64,000 nt of DNA from Brevibacterium sp. CBA3109 (GTDB lineage: Bacteria; Actinomycetota; Actinomycetes; Actinomycetales; Brevibacteriaceae). Within the stretch, counting starts at the first letter, position 1. Each line of letters starts with the position of its first letter. This document shows, in pieces, positions 34,762 through 44,118 of this stretch. The notes under the pieces were generated by a model. It did no database searches, was not told the origin of the DNA, and saw only the letters and a list, made by a program, of their open reading frames with translations. Both the position numbers and the translations under genes were made by a program. The stretch covers positions 1 to 64,000 of the forward strand of contig NZ_CP158281.1 in NCBI RefSeq assembly GCF_040256645.1, written 5' to 3'.

Positions 34762-37179
34762 ATGCACAGGCCAGCCACGGACCAGACTGACGAGCTCCAC
34801 CAGTTCGAGACGTCACTCCAGGTCAGCCCGCCGGATGCGAATGACAGGCCACTGCGAGCCTCGGCTTCGGGCGAGGACACGGTCCTCGATGAGATCGCGC
34901 AGCGGGTTCTGTGGCTGGCCACCTCGATCATCGACCGGGCCAACCGAGGTCGGGCCAACAGCGATGGGGTCAAGGTCGGTGGGCACCAGTCTTCCTCGGC
35001 CTCGATGACGGGCATCATGACCGCACTGTGGTTTTCGCAGATGCGCTCGATCGACCGTGTTTCGGTCAAGCCCCACGCCTCACCGGTGCTGCATGCGATC
35101 AACTACCTCCTCGGCGATCTCGACGTGGGTCATCTCGACACACTGCGCTCTCGCGGTGGTCTGCAGCCCTACCCCTCGCGGACGAAGGACCCGGACACCG
35201 TCGACTTCTCGACCGGATCCGTGGGCATCGGGGCCACCGCGCCGATCTGGGCGGCGCTGTCGCACCGCTATGCCTCAGACCGGTTCCCCGATACTCCGAC
35301 CGCTGGCCGCTTCTACTCCCTGCTGGGGGACGCGGAGATGGACGAGGGTGCGGTGTGGGAGGCCATCATCGACCCCGAGGTGCGCTCCCTCGGGGAACTC
35401 GTGTGGATCGTCGATCTCAACCGCCAGTCCCTTGACCGCGTCATTCCGGACGTGCAGGTCAGGCGCCTGCAGGGCATGTTCGACGCCGCCGGCTGGCAGG
35501 TGCTGACCTGCCCCTGGGGGCGAAGGCTCGAAGCCGTGTTCGCCGCCCCGGGCGGGCAGGCGCTCAAGGACCGCCTCGTGTCGATGCCCAATCCCGAGTA
35601 CCAGCGACTCCTGCGCGCCCATCCCACCGAGGTCCACGAGCGACTGCTCGCCGGCTTGGGTGAGACCGATGCCGCGGCGCTGCGGCGCGTGATCGATGAC
35701 TTCGACGCCGATTCCCTCGCGTCCCTCATCCGCGACCTCGGCGGGCACGATCTGGGCCAGCTCGTCGACACCTTCGAGCACATCGACGATGGTCGACCCT
35801 CCGTGATCTTCGCCTACACGATCAAGGGGAAGGGTTTGGCCACGGAGGGCCACCCGGGCAACCATGCCGCACAGCTCACCGAAGCCCAGATGCGTGAGCT
35901 CGCGGCGGCCTCGGGCATGGAGCTCGACGATCCCTGGCAGACGTTCGCGTCCGACTCAGCGGCCGGCCGCCTGTGCACCGAGACCGCCGATCGCCTGCGT
36001 CGGGTGGACCACGAAACGCACACCGTCGCTGAGGTGCCGGTCGAGTTGGGCTTCACCCCGAAGTCGATCATCTCCACGCAGGCGGCACTGGGCCGGTTCC
36101 TCTCCGATCTCAAGCACGTCGCTCCCGAGGTGGCCCACCGGGTCGTGACCGTGAGTCCGGACGTGGCGACGTCGACCAACCTCGGCGGGTGGATCAACAA
36201 AACAGGAATCTGGTCCCCGGCCGGCCGCGAGGACTGGTTCTCCGACGATCGGGAGCGGGTCCTCAAGTGGGAGGAGGGATCGGGTGGGCAGCACATCGAG
36301 ATGGGCATCGCCGAGATCAACCTCGTGTCCTTGGCCGGTGAGCTGGGATTGACCGGGTCCCGGTGGGGTCAGCCGCTGCTGCCGATCGCCACGATCTACG
36401 ACCCGTTCATCAACCGGGCGCTCGAGCCGTGGACCTTCAGCCTCTATGCCGGTGGGCGGTCGATCATGGTCGGCACACCCTCGGGCGTCAGTCTGGCGCC
36501 GGAGGGCGGGGCACACCAGTCCTTCAACACTCCCTCGGTCACCTTGGAGATCCCGGGACTGACGAGCTGGGAGCCTGCGTTCGCCCAGGACCTCGAGTGG
36601 ACACTGCTTGAAGCGCTGCGGGAGATGGCCGATCCCGACGGAGACTCAGCCTACTTCCGACTCACGACGCGACCGGTGAGCCAGGACCTGGCCGCTGTGC
36701 CCAGTGATCCCCTGCTGCGTCAGCGCAGACGAGAACAGGTCATCGCCGGCGGCTACCGTCTCAGTGCACACCCGGCCAGCCAGGACCAGGTGACGCTGGT
36801 AGGTGCCGGGGCGATCATGACCGAAGTGATCGAGGCCGCCTCCAGGCTCGAATCGCTCGGGGTGCGGGCGGGCATCGTGTGCCTGAGCTCGCCGTCGAAG
36901 ATCTTCCGCGCCGTCCAAGAGCGCTCCCGCGTGAACTCGACATCACGCTCGGCGATCGCCGATGAGCTCTTTCCGAGCGCGCACCCGGCCCCGCTCGTGA
37001 CCGTCCTTGACGGTCATCCGCACACTCTGGCGTTCCTCGCCGGTGTGCGCGGGGACCGCACCCGCAACCTCGGTGTGACCGAATTCGGTCAGGCCTCCTC
37101 GGTGAGTGAGGCATACGAGATCCACGGGATCGATGCGGGCTCGATCGCGTCGAGCGCGCTTGATCTTGTGGGTCGGTGA
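34762..37179 (+). CDS. Homodimeric 2-oxoacid dehydrogenase E1 (MdeB-like 2-ketobutyrate dehydrogenase)
   Basis: ThDP enzyme of 805 residues, related to AceE and to MdeB, the ketobutyrate dehydrogenase E1 of Pseudomonas putida. It has VKVGGHQSSSASMTGIMTAL (AceE-type N-terminal), the ThDP motif GDAEMDEGAVWE near residue 188 with LNRQSLD, EGHPGNHAAQLT, and HIEMGIAEINL in the second half. It is shorter than AceE (about 885). It sits in one operon with ACC deaminase, whose product is 2-oxobutyrate; oxidative decarboxylation would give propionyl-CoA. No E2/E3 lies in the operon, so it must borrow them. Alternative: an ordinary pyruvate E1 paralogue. Confidence 0.82.
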   Translation: MHRPATDQTDELHQFETSLQVSPPDANDRPLRASASGEDTVLDEIAQRVLWLATSIIDRANRGRANSDGVKVGGHQSSSASMTGIMTALWFSQMRSIDRVSVKPHASPVLHAINYLLGDLDVGHLDTLRSRGGLQPYPSRTKDPDTVDFSTGSVGIGATAPIWAALSHRYASDRFPDTPTAGRFYSLLGDAEMDEGAVWEAIIDPEVRSLGELVWIVDLNRQSLDRVIPDVQVRRLQGMFDAAGWQVLTCPWGRRLEAVFAAPGGQALKDRLVSMPNPEYQRLLRAHPTEVHERLLAGLGETDAAALRRVIDDFDADSLASLIRDLGGHDLGQLVDTFEHIDDGRPSVIFAYTIKGKGLATEGHPGNHAAQLTEAQMRELAAASGMELDDPWQTFASDSAAGRLCTETADRLRRVDHETHTVAEVPVELGFTPKSIISTQAALGRFLSDLKHVAPEVAHRVVTVSPDVATSTNLGGWINKTGIWSPAGREDWFSDDRERVLKWEEGSGGQHIEMGIAEINLVSLAGELGLTGSRWGQPLLPIATIYDPFINRALEPWTFSLYAGGRSIMVGTPSGVSLAPEGGAHQSFNTPSVTLEIPGLTSWEPAFAQDLEWTLLEALREMADPDGDSAYFRLTTRPVSQDLAAVPSDPLLRQRRREQVIAGGYRLSAHPASQDQVTLVGAGAIMTEVIEAASRLESLGVRAGIVCLSSPSKIFRAVQERSRVNSTSRSAIADELFPSAHPAPLVTVLDGHPHTLAFLAGVRGDRTRNLGVTEFGQASSVSEAYEIHGIDAGSIASSALDLVGR

Positions 37180-37530
37180 TTGCGGCTGCGCGGTGGCTGC
37201 GCGCGGCTGGGCGGTGGCTGCGCGCGGCTGGGGCCGAGCCGGCGGGCCCGCGTACGTGGCTGGGACGGACTAGCCGATTGCCGAAACCGTGACCTCATCC
37301 ACTCAGCCATGCGGATTCGGTGGAAAACGATGCGAAATTCGTATTGATCAGCCGAGGTCGCCGGGAGGTATTCGAGACTGATGATTCCCCCAGGTTTCGC
37401 CACTTGTTGCGCGCGTCACGTGTTGATAGCGTGAGACGTGAGCATACGCAATCCGTTGATTCCAACGGTGATCGGGTATGCAAACGCCTTACCGGCGCCA
37501 TCGGGGCGCCACTAGTCAAAGGAGTCTGGA
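37180..37530. other. Gene-free stretch with 21-bp tandem duplication
   Basis: GCGGTGGCTGCGCGCGGCTGG occurs twice back to back (37190-37210 and 37211-37231), right after the E1 stop. The rest, of lower GC content, is presumably the promoter region of the aldehyde dehydrogenase. The start is preceded by AAAGGAG. Nothing else seen. Confidence 0.6.
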
Positions 37531-38925
37531 ATGAGCAATGTAGGCAGTGCTGCAGGCGGCTACCGTGTCGAGAACCCGGCCACGGGCGAGGTCGTCGAGA
37601 AGTTCGACAACGCCACTGACGCGCAGATCGAGGAGACCCTCGACGCGGCTCGCAAGGGCTTCCTGAGCTGGCGCGAGAAGACGGTCGAGGACCGCGCCGC
37701 GATCGTGAACAAGGTCGCCGCAAAGTTCGGTGAGCGCAAGGAAGAACTCGCGAAGATCATCGCCGAAGAGATGGGCAAGCCCGTCGCCGAAGGCATCGAA
37801 GAGGCCGAGTTCTGTGAGGCCATCTTCAACTACTACGCCGACAACGGACCCAAGTTCGCGGCCGATGAGCCCATCGAGTCGATGTCCGGTGGCAAGGCGT
37901 TCATCCAGCGTCGTCCAGTCGGAGCGCTTCTGGGCATCATGCCCTGGAACTTCCCGTACTACCAGGTCGCACGCTTCGCTGCGCCTAACCTCGTGCTCGG
38001 CAACACGATCATCCTCAAGCATGCCGAGATCTGCCCCCGGTCATCGGCTGTGATTGCCGACATCATGAAGGACGCAGGCATCCCCGACGGCGTGTACAAC
38101 AATGTCTACGCCACGCATGAGCAGATTGAGACCATCATCGCTGATGACCGGGTCGAAGGCGTATCGCTGACGGGCTCCGAGCGCGCCGGTTCAGCCGTGG
38201 CCGCCACCGCTGGCAAGAACCTGAAGAAGGCAGTCCTCGAGCTCGGCGGCTCCGACCCCTACATCGTCCTCGACACGGACAACATGGAAGAGGCCGTCGA
38301 CACCGCGTGGGGCACCCGCCTCTACAACACCGGCCAGGTCTGCAACGCGAACAAGCGCATGATCGTCATGGACGACATCTACGACGACTTCGTGTCCGGA
38401 CTGACCAAGCGCGCCCAGGACTGGACCAAGGGCACCCCCGCCGAGGCTGGTGACGGCAAGTACTCACCGCTGTCCTCGCGCGGTGCCGCGGAGAACCTGC
38501 GCAAGCAGCTCGACCGTGCGGTCGAGCAGGGCGCGAACCTCGTCGGCGGCGAGCTCGCCACCGATGGTTCGGCCTACGTCTCGCCGGCTGTGCTGACCGG
38601 GATCACCTCGGACATGGACGCCTACCGTGAGGAACTCTTCGGGCCTGTGGCCACCGTCTATAAGGTGAGCAGCGACGACGAGGCGCTCAAGCTGGCCAAT
38701 GACACGCGCTTCGGCCTCGGCGGTGCTGTGTTCTCGAAGGACGAAGAGCGTGCCGCGAAGCTCGCTCAGCGCCTCGACGTGGGCATGTCGAACGTCAACA
38801 CCCCCGGTGGCGAGGGTGCGGAGATTCCATTCGGCGGCACCAAGCGTTCGGGCTTCGGCCGCGAGCTGGGTCCCTACGGCATGGATGAGTTCGTCAACAA
38901 GCGCATGTACTACGTCGCTGACTGA
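37531..38925 (+). CDS. NAD(P)-dependent aldehyde dehydrogenase (succinate-semialdehyde dehydrogenase-like)
   Basis: Cytosolic oxidoreductase, 464 residues. The catalytic Cys is C271 in NTGQVCNANKR and the general base E237 in LELGGSDPY. The Rossmann region shows PWNFPYYQ, LKHAEICP and LTGSERAG, and the end is the usual GGTKRSGFGRELG. Length and sequence agree with the Sad/YneI and GabD branch, which oxidises succinate semialdehyde, but other short aldehydes are possible. Transcribed alone. Confidence 0.9.
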   Translation: MSNVGSAAGGYRVENPATGEVVEKFDNATDAQIEETLDAARKGFLSWREKTVEDRAAIVNKVAAKFGERKEELAKIIAEEMGKPVAEGIEEAEFCEAIFNYYADNGPKFAADEPIESMSGGKAFIQRRPVGALLGIMPWNFPYYQVARFAAPNLVLGNTIILKHAEICPRSSAVIADIMKDAGIPDGVYNNVYATHEQIETIIADDRVEGVSLTGSERAGSAVAATAGKNLKKAVLELGGSDPYIVLDTDNMEEAVDTAWGTRLYNTGQVCNANKRMIVMDDIYDDFVSGLTKRAQDWTKGTPAEAGDGKYSPLSSRGAAENLRKQLDRAVEQGANLVGGELATDGSAYVSPAVLTGITSDMDAYREELFGPVATVYKVSSDDEALKLANDTRFGLGGAVFSKDEERAAKLAQRLDVGMSNVNTPGGEGAEIPFGGTKRSGFGRELGPYGMDEFVNKRMYYVAD

Positions 38926-39009
38926 CACTGCTTCGCTGACTGGGCAGGCCCAGCAGGGCGCCGAAACACGGGCGTCCAGCTGAAGCACTGCCGCCAGGTC
39001 TGAAGCGAG

Positions 39010-39081
39010 ATCGAGACGCGGGCGTCGTGTCGAGAATGACGGGTGGAACCCGATCTCTCGACACGACGTCCGCGTTTCGCT
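39010..39081. repeat. Long hairpin (26-base arms, 20-base loop)
   Basis: ATCGAGACGCGGGCGTCGTG... (39010-39035) is complementary to 39056-39081 with three mismatches, two of them G-T wobbles. It lies 85 bases after the aldehyde dehydrogenase stop. Could act as terminator or be a small mobile-type repeat. Confidence 0.7.
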
Positions 39082-39858
39082 GTCCTGTACACGGGCGATA
39101 CCGGAAGCCTCATGGCAGGGGCCGGAGTTGTGAGGCTCGCCGCCTCGTTCGTCTGTTTGGAAGTGGGGCGAGGGTCAAAGGGCGGACGGGCAGTCTTGCC
39201 GGCAACTTTCGGTGAGCCCGAAGTGCGGGGCAGGGCCTAAGCTCTCAAGCGTCCACGCAGCATCGTGGGGGAGGGGGGTGAACTTGAGCTCGTCTGGATC
39301 GGTGCCACTCGGCTGGGGTTGAGGCTCCACGTTGAGTCCCTTCATTGGTGTCTCGGTCGTCGATGATCGTGTGACATGGAGGTGGACTCGAAGGCGGCAG
39401 CGCCTATGATTCCACGATATGGAAATAGTATTTCGTTGGAGCGAAGATAACGTATGACGACGCTTAGTGGCGTGTCAAGATATCGACATTGCTGAGTTGT
39501 TCCATATGGTTACCGGAGGCAAGCGAGAGCGGATAATACGGATCGTCGATGCAGGTGACAGGGCTAGGATGAAATAGCATCCGAGATTTCGGATTAATGT
39601 ATCCGGTTAGGCGATCAGGTGTTTCATGCCTGCCGGCCCGGATCAATAATTGAATGACTACAGATTAGAAACTGAATCATTAAGAATCATCGGCGCCGAT
39701 AATGGTCCATTTGCGGGTGAGAAGGTGTGCCTCCGGGCGGCCTACGTCCTCATGCAGCCGGTGACTCCTATACTGGGGAGGCGGCCCAGACCGGGCCCGC
39801 TGTCCAGCTGAGGGCACATCCCGAACCCAGCCGGACCGCAGATATTTGGAGGTCATAC
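39082..39858. other. Long gene-free stretch, AT-rich in its second half
   Basis: About 780 bases. The part 39390-39720 is much richer in A and T than the surroundings, with pieces such as GGAAATAGTATTTC and GAATCATTAAGAATCAT. I find no gene, and the short frames here have no family resemblance. It probably carries promoters for the acyl-ligase operon and may be a junction of transferred DNA. Confidence 0.5.
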
Positions 39859-41472
39859 GTGCCGATCACCTCGACGATCCTCGACGTCGCGGGGAACCAT
39901 CCCGAACAGCTCGCCCTTGTCGGCGCCGACGAGCGGTTGACGTACTCCGAGCTCGTCGAAGACTCTCGCCGGATGTTCGCCGTCGTCGACGAACTGCATC
40001 GGGCGCAGGCCGATCCGCCGACTCCCGCATCGGAGACCGACGGCATCCCCATCACCGCCATCAGCGTCACCTCGGCGTTTCACACCTCGCGAATCATCGC
40101 TGGACTCGCGGGTTTCCGCGCCGTATCCGCGACCATCGATCCGCGCTGGCCACTGACACATCAGATCGGCGTCATCGCCACCACCGGAATCGGTGTGGTC
40201 ATCAGTGACTCGCCCTCCCTCGCCGAGGCGCTCGCCGCCTCTTCCTGGACCGGCACAGTCATCAGCCTCGCCGACTTCCGAGCCCGCGAAGACGCCCGGG
40301 CCCAGGAGACTGTCGCCTCTGGTGAGCCGTCTGCACCCCCGGCCCCCGCACCCACCGTCCGCGACGGGTGTGAGCCCTTCCTCATGCTCTTCTCCTCGGG
40401 CACGACGAGCAATCCGAAGGCCTTCATCAAGACGCGTCAGCAGTACCGGAAAAATGTCGCCGTCTCCGCGGCCCACCTCGAGCCGCGCCCCGGCGTCGCG
40501 ACACTGGCGCCCGGTCCGGTCTCCTACAGCCTCACGCTCTACGCGGTCATCGAGAGTCTCGCGACCGGAGGCAGCGTGCATGTCGCCGATGAATTCGACC
40601 CGATCGCAATGGGTGCGCGCATCAATGCCGAGAAGATCACCCGCGTCGTCGCCGTCCCCGCCCTCGTCCGCGCCCTCGCCGAGGCGGCCCGCCGTGATCC
40701 CGAACGTTTCACAGGTCTCGGCCTCGTCGTCACCGGTGGAGCCAACCTGCCAGCGAGCATCCGCGACCGCCTCGGCGAGATCCTTCCGGGAACCCGTCTG
40801 ATCAGCTATTACGGTGCCGCAGAGATCGGTTTCATCGGGGACAGCCGCGAGGGTGATGGCACCTGGATCACCATCTACCCGAGCATCGGGGTGCAGATCC
40901 TAGGCGAACACCCGCTCTCGGAATCTGGGGAGCACGCGGGCGCTGGTCAGCTTCCTGACGGAGAACTCGGCACGCTGTGGATCCGAGCCGCCGCCTGTTC
41001 GTATGGCTACGTCACGGGCACCACCGACGCAGTGCTGCGCGGACCCGACGGCTGGGCCACGGTCAACGATCAGGGGCGGATCTTAAACGGCATGCTGCAG
41101 CTGGCCGGTCGGTCCGGAGACATCGCGATCACCGGTGGTCACAAGGTCTCACTTCCGGAGGTCGAAAGGGCGTATGAGACCTACGGCAACCTCGGCGAGG
41201 TGTGCGCGATCGCCCTCGACGACCCGGCGCTGGGCAGCATCATCGTTCTCGTGATCGAAGCCAGCGCCGGTGCGGGCGCCGAGGGTTCTGGTGCCTCCGC
41301 GGAGGTGGCAGACAAGACTGCGCTGCTCAATCATGCACGCGCACGCCTGGCACCGCAGTTCGTTCCTCGCCGGATCTATCGGCTCGATCGCCTGCCCAGG
41401 ACGGTCGGCGGGAAGATTCGGCGCGCCGAAACCGTTGACCTCATCATGGACGGACAAGGACAGCGGCTGTGA
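39859..41472 (+). CDS. AMP-binding acyl-CoA/acyl-ACP ligase
   Basis: Adenylate-forming enzyme of 537 residues activating a carboxylic acid with ATP. It has the P-loop LFSSGTTSNPKAFIKTR, the YYGAAEIGF motif (usual YGxTE), GWATVNDQG for the hinge-side motif (usual GDxG) and a C-terminal lysine in RTVGGKIRR. The substrate is unknown. A GTG at 39859 is used because GGAGG stands six bases before it; the frame is open back to 39727 but has no signal there. It overlaps the ketoacyl synthase start by four bases, so the acid is probably delivered to condensation. Confidence 0.85.
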   Translation: MPITSTILDVAGNHPEQLALVGADERLTYSELVEDSRRMFAVVDELHRAQADPPTPASETDGIPITAISVTSAFHTSRIIAGLAGFRAVSATIDPRWPLTHQIGVIATTGIGVVISDSPSLAEALAASSWTGTVISLADFRAREDARAQETVASGEPSAPPAPAPTVRDGCEPFLMLFSSGTTSNPKAFIKTRQQYRKNVAVSAAHLEPRPGVATLAPGPVSYSLTLYAVIESLATGGSVHVADEFDPIAMGARINAEKITRVVAVPALVRALAEAARRDPERFTGLGLVVTGGANLPASIRDRLGEILPGTRLISYYGAAEIGFIGDSREGDGTWITIYPSIGVQILGEHPLSESGEHAGAGQLPDGELGTLWIRAAACSYGYVTGTTDAVLRGPDGWATVNDQGRILNGMLQLAGRSGDIAITGGHKVSLPEVERAYETYGNLGEVCAIALDDPALGSIIVLVIEASAGAGAEGSGASAEVADKTALLNHARARLAPQFVPRRIYRLDRLPRTVGGKIRRAETVDLIMDGQGQRL

Positions 41473-42803
41473 GCCCAGAGGGCCGGAGCGCACCGAGCAC
41501 CGAGGGCGGCCGCGTCGTCATCACCGGAACGGGTGCGATCACCCCCAGCGGCAATGACGTCGACTCGCTGTGGGACTCCGTGGTCACCGGCCGCAGCGCG
41601 ATCAGTGTGCTCGAGGGTGAGCAGTTTGCGGATCTGGCAGTGCGCATCGGCGGCCAGGTCAGCGACTTCGACGCCGAGGCGATCCTGCCGCGAGCGCTCG
41701 CCCGCCGTCTCAGCCCTGTCCAGCATTGGGCCATCGCCGCCGCTGACCAGGCCCTGGCACAGGCCGGGATCACACGTCCGGGCGTGGGGGCGAAGACCGA
41801 TGATGCTGATGCCGGCGACCTCCCTTGGGACCGATCCCGCGTCGCCGTCATCGCTGCCACCGGCTCCGGGCCGGTCGACGCCATGCAGAGCGCGACTCGC
41901 TCCCTGCTCGACGCGGGCCCCCGCTCGGTTCCCCTGACATTGGCGATCCACGGCGCACCCGACTCGTCTGCGGCGCTGCTGAGCCAGCGCTTCGACTTCC
42001 GCGGGCCAGGACAGGGCGTGTCGGCCACCTGCGCGTCCGGGGCGATCGGCCTCGGCGAGGGAATGCGGCGCATCCGTCACGGATACGCCGACGCGGTGCT
42101 CGTCGTCGGGATGGAGGACTGCCTCAACTCGGTCAATCTGGCCTCGAACGCGAACATGCGGGCGCTGGCCGCCGGCTTCGAAGACGACCCCACATCTGCC
42201 AGCCGACCCTTCGACAGTGCCAGGTCCGGGTTCGTCATGAGCCAAGGCGCCGGTGCGATCCTGCTGGAATCCGAGGCCGGTGCCGCCGCCCGCGGCGCCG
42301 CGGTGCTCGCTGAACTTGCAGGATTCGGCGCCGCCAGCGACGCCCACCACCCGACGAACCCGCACCCTGATGGCCGAGGTGCCGCCTCGGCGATGAGTCA
42401 GGCACTGGCCGATGCCGGAATGGTCCCCGAGAGCATCGACCACATCAATGCCCACGCCACCGGCACCCCCGCCGGCGATGCTGCAGAACTCAATGCCTTC
42501 GACGCGGCGCTGGGCGCCCCCGCCCACTCGATTCCAATTACGGCCACGAAGTCGTCCACTGGCCACCTGCTCGGTGCTTCGGGCGTCGTCGAAGCCATCA
42601 TCGCGATCCGTACGATGGCGGAGCAGACGCTGCCCCCGACGCTCAACCTCGAGGCCTGCGAATTCGGCGGATGGGACATCGTCGCTGATCAGGCACGTTC
42701 CGTGCCTCATTCTGAGAAGCCGATCGACACGGTCTTGTCGACCTCGTTCGGGTTCGGCGGGCACAACGGTGCGATCATCCTGCGCCGGCCCCGCACCGAC
42801 TGA
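41469..42803 (+). CDS. Beta-ketoacyl-ACP synthase (FabF/KAS II type)
   Basis: Condensing enzyme, 444 residues. The Cys-His-His triad is complete: ATCASGA, HINAHATGTPAGD and KSSTGHLLGASG, plus the closing SFGFGGHNGA. Since it sits with a dedicated acyl ligase and an acyl-CoA dehydrogenase and not with fabD/acpP, a special acyl chain rather than bulk fatty-acid synthesis is likely. No acyl carrier protein gene is visible nearby. GTG start overlaps the ligase stop (GTGA). Confidence 0.9.
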   Translation: MSPEGRSAPSTEGGRVVITGTGAITPSGNDVDSLWDSVVTGRSAISVLEGEQFADLAVRIGGQVSDFDAEAILPRALARRLSPVQHWAIAAADQALAQAGITRPGVGAKTDDADAGDLPWDRSRVAVIAATGSGPVDAMQSATRSLLDAGPRSVPLTLAIHGAPDSSAALLSQRFDFRGPGQGVSATCASGAIGLGEGMRRIRHGYADAVLVVGMEDCLNSVNLASNANMRALAAGFEDDPTSASRPFDSARSGFVMSQGAGAILLESEAGAAARGAAVLAELAGFGAASDAHHPTNPHPDGRGAASAMSQALADAGMVPESIDHINAHATGTPAGDAAELNAFDAALGAPAHSIPITATKSSTGHLLGASGVVEAIIAIRTMAEQTLPPTLNLEACEFGGWDIVADQARSVPHSEKPIDTVLSTSFGFGGHNGAIILRRPRTD

Positions 42804-42815
42804 CATTCTGATGTG

Positions 42816-42903
42816 GTGAGCAGCTGGCCCCGTGAGCAGCCGATCCCGTGAACAACTGATCCCGTGAACAACTGATCCCGTGAACAACTGATCCCGTGAA
42901 CAA
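42816..42903. repeat. 16-bp tandem repeat array (VNTR), five and a half copies
   Basis: Units begin at 42816, 42832, 42848, 42864 and 42880 and a partial one at 42896. The last three full copies are identical (GTGAACAACTGATCCC); the first two have a few changes. The partial unit merges with the AAGGAG ribosome site of the acyl-CoA dehydrogenase gene. Confidence 0.95.
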
Positions 42904-42912
42904 GGAGACATG

Positions 42913-44118
42913 ATGACTGACCGTGAGACCCACCTCGGCGAATTGGCCGAGAAATACCTCCCTGCCGAGGTCTGTGAGCGCTTCCGCGAACGCGCGGGCG
43001 TCTATGACCGCGAGAACCGTTTCTTCGACGAGGATCTCGAAGAGCTGAAGTCGCTGGGCTACCTCACCTTGTTCGTTCCCGAGACCTACGGCGGTCCCGG
43101 GCTGAACCTGCACGAGGTCTCGCGTCTGCAGCAGCGATTGGCCTCCGCGGCCCCGGCCACGGCCCTGGCGATCAACATGCACCTCATGTGCACCGGCGTC
43201 GTCAAGGCCCTCAACGACCGCGGCGACTCCTCCTTGAACTGGGTCTTCGAGGAGGTGATGGCCGGAGAGATCTTCGCCTTCGGCATCTCCGAGCCGTCCA
43301 ATGATTGGGTCATGCAGGGGTCGAACACGGTCGCCGAACCGACGTCCGACGGCGGCTATCTGCTCACCGGCGTGAAGATCTTCACCTCGCTCTCACCCGT
43401 GTGGACGCGAATCATCGTCCATGGGGCGATCGGCGAGAACAGCACGGGGATCGCGGGCCCCGATGCGGATGAGCCCGCGGAGGGGCAGCTGGTCTATGGC
43501 TTCATCGAACGCAGCGCCGAGGGCATCACGGTCTCTGATCATTGGGACGTCATGGGTATGCGGGCCTCGCAGTCGCGGGCGACGATCCTCGACCAGGTGC
43601 CCATGCGCCCCGAACGGGTCTCGCGCACCATCCCGGCCGGTAAGCACCCCGACCCGCTGACCTTTGCGATCACCAGCAATTTCCAGCTGCTCATCGCCTC
43701 CGTCTATGCCGGTGTGGCCGCCCGTGCACTCGAACTCGGTGCCGCCGGGCTGAAGAAGCGCAAGTCCGCGAAGGCTGGAGCTACCTTCGCCGAGGTGCCC
43801 GAAACTCGCGCGCGTCTCGCCGATGCGCACCTCGACTACCTCGTCGTCCCCGCCATGCTCGATGCCTACACCAGGGACTTCGACGATCTGGTCGACCATG
43901 GGGCGGGCTGGCCATTGCGCCTGGTGGGAGCCCGGATCAAGGCCTCCGATGCGGCCCGGAAGGCGGCCGAGACAGCACTCATATGCACCGGTGGCAGCGG
44001 CTTCGACAACAGCCACGAACTCTCGCGCCTCTACCGCGATGCGACCGCTGGCCTGTTCCACCCGCCGAGCGCCGACGCCGCCCGCCCGATGTATGCCGCG
44101 GCCCTCCTCGACGGCTGA
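42913..44118 (+). CDS. Acyl-CoA dehydrogenase family protein
   Basis: FAD-dependent desaturase of about 401 residues with N-terminal helical, central beta (FGISEPSNDW, GYLLTGVKIFTSL) and C-terminal helical domains. The end reads LYRDATAGLFHPPSADAA, where many family members have a Glu-Gly-Thr catalytic element; that Glu is not visible here, so activity may differ, for example acyl-ACP oxidation or a monooxygenase-like reaction. Two ATGs lie at 42910 and 42913; the second has better spacing from AAGGAG. Likely introduces a double bond in the chain handled by the two genes before it; electrons may pass to ETF. Confidence 0.86.
   Translation: MTDRETHLGELAEKYLPAEVCERFRERAGVYDRENRFFDEDLEELKSLGYLTLFVPETYGGPGLNLHEVSRLQQRLASAAPATALAINMHLMCTGVVKALNDRGDSSLNWVFEEVMAGEIFAFGISEPSNDWVMQGSNTVAEPTSDGGYLLTGVKIFTSLSPVWTRIIVHGAIGENSTGIAGPDADEPAEGQLVYGFIERSAEGITVSDHWDVMGMRASQSRATILDQVPMRPERVSRTIPAGKHPDPLTFAITSNFQLLIASVYAGVAARALELGAAGLKKRKSAKAGATFAEVPETRARLADAHLDYLVVPAMLDAYTRDFDDLVDHGAGWPLRLVGARIKASDAARKAAETALICTGGSGFDNSHELSRLYRDATAGLFHPPSADAARPMYAAALLDG

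Noticed and set aside
39464-39646. 60-residue frame in the AT-rich gap
   Set aside because: No clear ribosome site, no family resemblance, and random-looking composition in a low-GC patch.
42816-42903. CRISPR-like array
   Set aside because: The 16-bp units are directly adjacent with no spacers between them, and no cas genes are present in the window.
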